A stretch of DNA of 64,000 bases, taken from NCBI GenBank assembly GCA_035573715.1, contig DATLZZ010000002.1:1-64000 (forward strand), given 5' to 3'. Shown piece after piece: positions 59,292 to 64,000 of the stretch. The number at the start of each line of letters is the position of its first letter. Position 1 is the first letter of the stretch. The position numbers and the translations under genes were made by a program. The notes beneath the pieces are model-generated. The model searched no databases. It saw only the letters and a list, made by a program, of their open reading frames with translations, and was not told where the DNA came from. Source of the stretch: JACPRL01 sp035573715 (GTDB lineage Bacteria > Acidobacteriota > Terriglobia > Acidiferrales > 2-02-FULL-67-57).

Positions 59292-59918
59292 CTAGGCGCT
59301 CTTAAGAACGATGGTTTCGAGAACGTTGGCGACGTCCTCGCACTTGTCGGTGGCGGTTTCCAGAACCTCCAGAATCTCTTTCCACTTGATGACCTCGAAG
59401 GGGTCCTTTTCCTCGTCGAAGAGGCGGGCGATGGCGCTGCGCACCGCGGCGTCACCTTCGTTTTCCAGACGGTTGATTTCGATGACGTGGTCCATGATGC
59501 CGTCCTGCTTTTCGAGGTGGGAGACGGCGGCGTGGATTTCGGCGGTGGCCCGCACCAGGATGTCGGCCAGCTCGGCGGCGCCGGGGCGGGGCTTGCTGAC
59601 GCGGTAGATGTTGAGGCGGGTGGCGACAGCGTCAATGAGATCAAGGACGTCGTCGAGCTTGGTGGTGAGCTCGTGGATGTCTTCGCGGTCGAAGGGTGTG
59701 ACGAAGGTCTGGTTGAGCTTGGTGATGATTTCGTGGGTCAGGTCGTCGCCGCGATGCTCGAGCTGTTTGATGCGCTGCATGTGGTTGGGAAGGTTGCCGT
59801 AGTCCGCAAAGAGCGCTGCCAGCGCCTGGGCGCCTTCTTGAATCGCCTGGGTGAGGGCGGTGAACATGGTGAAGAAAGATTGTTCGCGCGGCAGCAGCCG
59901 AGTCAAAACATTCGCCAT
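59292..59918 (-). CDS. DUF47 (PhoU-like) protein
   Basis: AGGAGACC precedes the ATG at 59918. The 208-residue all-helical protein has FTMFTALTQAIQEGAQALAA, RIKQLEHRGDDLTHEIITKL, TPFDREDIHELTTKLDDVLD and IDAVATRLNIYRVSKPRPG, the DUF47/YkaA pattern with acidic metal-binding repeats as in PhoU. It regulates or assists the PiT transporter encoded directly downstream. Motifs and length are complete. Confidence 0.92.
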   Translation of the reverse strand: MANVLTRLLPREQSFFTMFTALTQAIQEGAQALAALFADYGNLPNHMQRIKQLEHRGDDLTHEIITKLNQTFVTPFDREDIHELTTKLDDVLDLIDAVATRLNIYRVSKPRPGAAELADILVRATAEIHAAVSHLEKQDGIMDHVIEINRLENEGDAAVRSAIARLFDEEKDPFEVIKWKEILEVLETATDKCEDVANVLETIVLKSA

Positions 59919-60024
59919 TGGGGTCTCCTCCCGTTGTTGGGGCAGAGAACCGCGGAGGTCCCCCGATTGGACTTCCGCGACCCGGGGGCGACTATACTCA
60001 AGACCAAACGAGATTGACAATCCC

Positions 60025-60822
60025 TCAGGGCTGAAGGGCATCGACAACTTTGAGGACGTCTTCCGGCTTCGGGCGGATGCGATAGTTTTCGGTAAGGTTG
60101 ACCCACCGAATGGTTCCGGTGGAGTCAATGAGGAACTCCGCCGGGCGCGCGATGTCGGCCTCGCCGGGACCGCCGCCGGCGTGGAGAATGTCGTACTGGC
60201 GGATGACCTCACGCTTCTCGTCGGAGAGAAGGGTGTAGGTGTAGCCCTGCTTGCGGGCGTGCTCGCGGTTGACATCGGGCGAATCCACGCTGATGGCGAC
60301 GATGCGCACGCCCCGCTTCTTAAATTCCTCCAGGCTTTGCTCGAAACCCCGCAACTCGGAGTTGCAGAAGGGTCACCAGTAGCCGCGGTAGAACACCAGC
60401 AGGACGTAGTGGTCTTTCCCAGGTTCGTTGCCGAGCGAGGTCACCACCTCGGAGAGTGTCACCGGCTGGTTGTTGGTGTCGGGCAGGGTGAAGTTGGGCG
60501 CCTTCACACCCACCTTGGGTGCGCCCTTCGAGGCTGGAAGCTGAGCGGACAAAGAAACGATGTGAAAGATAAAGAAGCCCAGAATCAGAACGCTCAGAAC
60601 CGAAAGCAGGCCCGCGGCGAGCTTGGCAAACCAGCGGCCGGGCTGGGCGAAGGCGCGGCGCACGCCCGCTCCCAGGACGACGAGTCCGAGGGCGAAGAAA
60701 CCAAAACTCAGCCAGGGGACATCACGCGTGACGGGGAAGTAGGCAAAGTACAGGTAGTAGCTCAAGAAGGCGGCGGCCACGATAATGAATCCTCCCAGCG
60801 GCAGCAGGTTCCAGCGGCTCAT
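60025..60822 (-). CDS. Membrane-anchored peroxiredoxin-like protein with in-frame UGA (probable selenoprotein)
   Basis: One reading frame of 265 residues is interrupted only by TGA at 60375-60373, exactly where the catalytic Cys of the motif FYRGxWCPFC is expected: HYVLLVFYRGYW-U-PFCNSE. Residues 1-100 hold three membrane helices. The thioredoxin/AhpC-TSA domain (about 105-265) has GVKAPNFTLPDTNNQPVTLS before and LRGFEQSLEEFKKRGVRIVA, ISVDSPDVNREHARKQG and PAEFLIDSTGTIRWVNLTEN after the UGA. The resolving Cys (residue 153) gives a UxxC pair. A hairpin follows the UGA at 7 bases. Sec at residue 150 is the best reading. A sequencing error or a nonsense mutation is the alternative. Confidence 0.75.
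60347..60372 (-). promoter_or_regulatory. Candidate bacterial SECIS element
   Basis: Directly after the UGA, CCC can pair with GGG, followed by an asymmetric loop TTCT and the 6-bp stem GCAACT/AGTTGC (60365-60351) closed by CCG. The hairpin lies at the distance and has the G in the loop expected for SelB binding, but it has not been scored. Confidence 0.45.
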
Positions 60823-60870
60823 GGTGCAAGCCTTTTATTCGATGCTGGACTTCTTTGCAAGGCGCAAGAA

Positions 60871-60906
60871 GACGAAAAGAGCCCGGTGGCGGGCGCCACC
60901 GGGCTC
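60871..60906 (-). terminator. Terminator of the groESL operon
   Basis: GAGCCCGGTGGC and GCCACCGGGCTC form a 12-bp perfect stem with loop GCCC on the transcribed strand, followed by TTTTCGTC. It lies 17 bases past the groEL stop codon. Confidence 0.9.
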
Positions 60907-60922
60907 AGCGTAGAGAGGTTGC

Positions 60923-62554
<1,632 letters not shown>

Positions 62555-62575
62555 AGTGTCTCCTCCTGAAATGGG

Positions 62576-62896
62576 TTACTTCTTCGCGCCCACCGCGGCG
62601 GGCTCGAGCACGGCCAGGACTTCCTCTTCGCGCAGGATGAGGTACTCCTCATCGCCGATGCGGATGTCCGTGCCGGAATACTTGCCGAACAGGATGCGGT
62701 CGCCGGGCTTGACGTCGAGCGGGACGACTTTGCCGTCCTTCTCTTTGCGGCCGGTGCCGACGGCAATCACCTCGCCCTCCTGCGGCTTCTCTTTGGCCGT
62801 GTCGGGGATGATGATGCCGCCCTTGACCGTTTCCTGCTCCTCAATGCGCTTGATGAGAATGCGGTCGTGCAAGGGTCGAACATTGATACTTGCCAT
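62576..62896 (-). CDS. groES: Co-chaperonin GroES
   Basis: The ATG at 62896 is preferred to an in-frame start two codons upstream because it matches the family's N-terminus and is preceded by GAGGA. The 106-residue protein has INVRPLHDRILIKRIEEQET, the mobile loop VKGGIIIPDTAKEKPQEGEV and VKPGDRILFGKYSGTDIRI. It caps the GroEL ring. Expression is under the CIRCE site upstream. Confidence 0.97.
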   Translation of the reverse strand: MASINVRPLHDRILIKRIEEQETVKGGIIIPDTAKEKPQEGEVIAVGTGRKEKDGKVVPLDVKPGDRILFGKYSGTDIRIGDEEYLILREEEVLAVLEPAAVGAKK

Positions 62897-62984
62897 AGAC
62901 AATCCTCCTCAAACCGTGGGCCAAATTTGTCTTGCAGGCAAACCCTGCAGGCGCCCATTCGGGCGGGTACCACTCACCCGGCCG

Positions 62985-63025
62985 GAGTGCTAACCCGATT
63001 AGCACTCACCGGGCGCGACTGCTAA
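62985..63025 (-). promoter_or_regulatory. CIRCE operator (HrcA site) with an extra half-site
   Basis: TTAGCACTC (62999-63007), N9 and GACTGCTAA (63017-63025) form a CIRCE inverted repeat with one mismatch. An additional perfect GAGTGCTAA half-site lies at 62985-62993. The element overlaps the -10 of the groES promoter, as expected for repression by HrcA. Confidence 0.9.
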
Positions 63026-63052
63026 TTTACTCAGAGCGGTTGCCGCTGTCAA
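63024..63052 (-). promoter_or_regulatory. Promoter of groESL
   Basis: On the complement strand TTGACA (63052-63047), 17 bases and TAAATT (63029-63024) form a consensus-like promoter whose -10 touches CIRCE. Confidence 0.85.
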
Positions 63053-63104
63053 GAGGGGTCAAAGCCCTCAGCGGCTAACCCCTGAGGGGGAGGTTGGGGC
63101 CGTT

Positions 63105-63180
63105 CAGGGGATACCCCTCCCATGCGTCCTGATGCGCCCGGGACGCATGAAACCCCGCCGGGCAGGCTACCCTACCCCCT
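63105..63180. repeat. Intergenic repeat family 2, copy B
   Basis: CCCCTCCCATGCGTCC and a nearby GACGCAT resemble 11400-11475. The 144-base gap between the groESL promoter and the next gene contains little else. Confidence 0.35.
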
Positions 63181-63196
63181 GGGGTTCGAGGCCGGC

Positions 63197-64000
63197 CTAG
63201 TCGTCGGCTTCGCTGCCGACCAGTTCCTTGGCTTCCTTGCGGATGGTGAACTCTTTCTCGAGCGCGTTGAGGGTGTCGACGATGCCAGTGTAAGCGAGCT
63301 CGGTATGCGACGCCATCGTCGGCCCAATAAACCCCTGGCGGCGCCATTCGTCGGCCTTGGATTGAATCTTCAGCCGCGTGGACTCCCAGGCGACGTTGCC
63401 GAACATGTCCACCCAGTCCTTGCTGAAGGTCCCGTCGGGGCACATCGAGAACGCCAGGCAGGATACCAGCGGCAGGCAATAGGCCCCGGCCACCGGGGTG
63501 TTGATGGCGCAGGGCATGATGGGCATGACGTGGGAGCCGCGGCAGTCGCCGGCTACGAAGTGGCCAAGCGTGAACGGGTGCACGACTTCCTCCGGGGCGG
63601 GGAAGATGCCCTGGGTGCGGACGATGGCCACGGGGTCGTCCTTGCCGGTGTACTTGCCGGCGATGTTATGCAGGCGGGTGGCGGAAATAGAAAGCACCTG
63701 CTCGTGGGGCACTGCACGCGAATGAATGGCTTCGATGGCGAAGCGATCGGGATTTTGCAGGAGCGCGGCGACGTCCCAGACGCGCTCGGGGACCTCCAGC
63801 TTGATGACCCGGTCGCTGTTCTTGGCCTTGTGGTCCATGTCGATGATGGTGAGGGTGAATCCCTTGTGGAGCTTGGGATTGAGCAGCAGGCCGCCGTTGT
63901 GCATCGGGTCGCAGAAGACCGAATAGAACGGATAGTTGTAGGCGCCGGGGCCGCACTTGTCGGCGGCGAAGATGAGGATGGCTTCAGCGGGGCGGTGCTT
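63197..64000 (-). CDS. Fructose-1,6-bisphosphate aldolase/phosphatase (archaeal type), 5' end beyond the window
   Basis: The frame is open to the right edge, so the N-terminus is missing; 267 residues remain. They include AADKCGPGAYNYPFYSVFCD, PMHNGGLLLNPKLHKGFTLT with the Schiff-base lysine region, SHVMPIMPCAINTPVAGAYC and GTFSKDWVDMFGNVAWESTR, all diagnostic of the bifunctional FBPA/P of archaea and some deep bacteria. It makes fructose-6-phosphate directly from triose phosphates in gluconeogenesis. The family is typical of thermophiles and Acidobacteriota. The family call is secure. Confidence 0.93.
   Translation of the reverse strand, partial: KHRPAEAILIFAADKCGPGAYNYPFYSVFCDPMHNGGLLLNPKLHKGFTLTIIDMDHKAKNSDRVIKLEVPERVWDVAALLQNPDRFAIEAIHSRAVPHEQVLSISATRLHNIAGKYTGKDDPVAIVRTQGIFPAPEEVVHPFTLGHFVAGDCRGSHVMPIMPCAINTPVAGAYCLPLVSCLAFSMCPDGTFSKDWVDMFGNVAWESTRLKIQSKADEWRRQGFIGPTMASHTELAYTGIVDTLNALEKEFTIRKEAKELVGSEADD

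Noticed and set aside
60025..60822. Reading the peroxiredoxin as two genes or as a frameshifted pseudogene
   Set aside because: Both parts are in the same frame, the second has no start or ribosome site at its beginning, and the only stop replaces the catalytic Cys. Sec insertion explains it better, though an error cannot be excluded.
62985..63007. GAGTGCTAA-N5-TTAGCACTC read as the CIRCE element
   Set aside because: The order and spacing of arms are reversed relative to CIRCE (TTAGCACTC-N9-GAGTGCTAA). The true element uses the right arm and GACTGCTAA at 63017.

Overview
The window is a 64 kb piece of a high-GC bacterial chromosome, most likely from an Acidobacteriota member. This is inferred from gene content: a carboxypeptidase-regulatory-domain TonB receptor, a GWxTD protein, many secreted TPR and HEAT proteins, PEGA and AsmA proteins, a MerR-TPR regulator, two crcB/DUF190 pairs and an archaeal-type FBP aldolase/phosphatase. 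No rRNA or other taxonomic anchor is present, so only the phylum is suggested. Genes are tightly packed on both strands.

Layout. 1-1920: an IS3-like element end cut into an RHS remnant that abuts tRNA-Arg, then a PEGA protein. 2172-8922: GWxTD protein, large TonB-dependent receptor, CarboxypepD/TPR protein. 8926-15297: PA-IL-lectin-like secreted protein, membrane protein, tRNA-His, HEAT protein with GT2 glycosyltransferase, MerR-TPR regulator. 15381-17802: NarL-type two-component pair, followed by an unexplained hairpin-rich intergenic region. 18209-24691: small genes, tRNA-Pro, the nth-hemQ-rdgB-DUF4242-rph block, and tmRNA. 24804-29088: coiled protein, Slt70-like lytic transglycosylase, aminotransferase. 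29089-30437: an unstable-looking accessory island with a Cys-rich secreted gene behind a G10-containing promoter, a broken duplicate of the aminotransferase 3' end, and REP-like palindromes.

30396-35016 is the most striking part, a fluoride-response locus. Two convergent transcription units each start with a fluoride (crcB-motif) riboswitch that ends in an intrinsic terminator. One carries crcB-DUF190. The other carries an AAA-type ATPase, a helical unknown protein, a second crcB, a second DUF190, a zinc-ribbon HEAT protein and an MFS transporter. Several of these genes have no known role in fluoride resistance.

35058-44865: small membrane and secreted proteins, then a seven-gene phosphorelay cluster of PAS/CHASE3 kinases and stand-alone receivers ending in an HD-GYP c-di-GMP phosphodiesterase; tRNA-Ala follows. 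45067-56995: secreted TPR proteins (one with a 22-Gln tract), rnc-lepB-AsmA, uvrB, a glycosyltransferase, a DUF2520 protein and a ComEA-like protein. 57090-64000: ribBA with a degenerate GTP cyclohydrolase II half, a PiT/DUF47 phosphate transport pair, a membrane-anchored peroxiredoxin-like protein whose catalytic cysteine codon is UGA (probable selenoprotein), groESL under CIRCE control, and the start-truncated FBP aldolase/phosphatase.

All family names come from reading motifs by eye. No database search was run.
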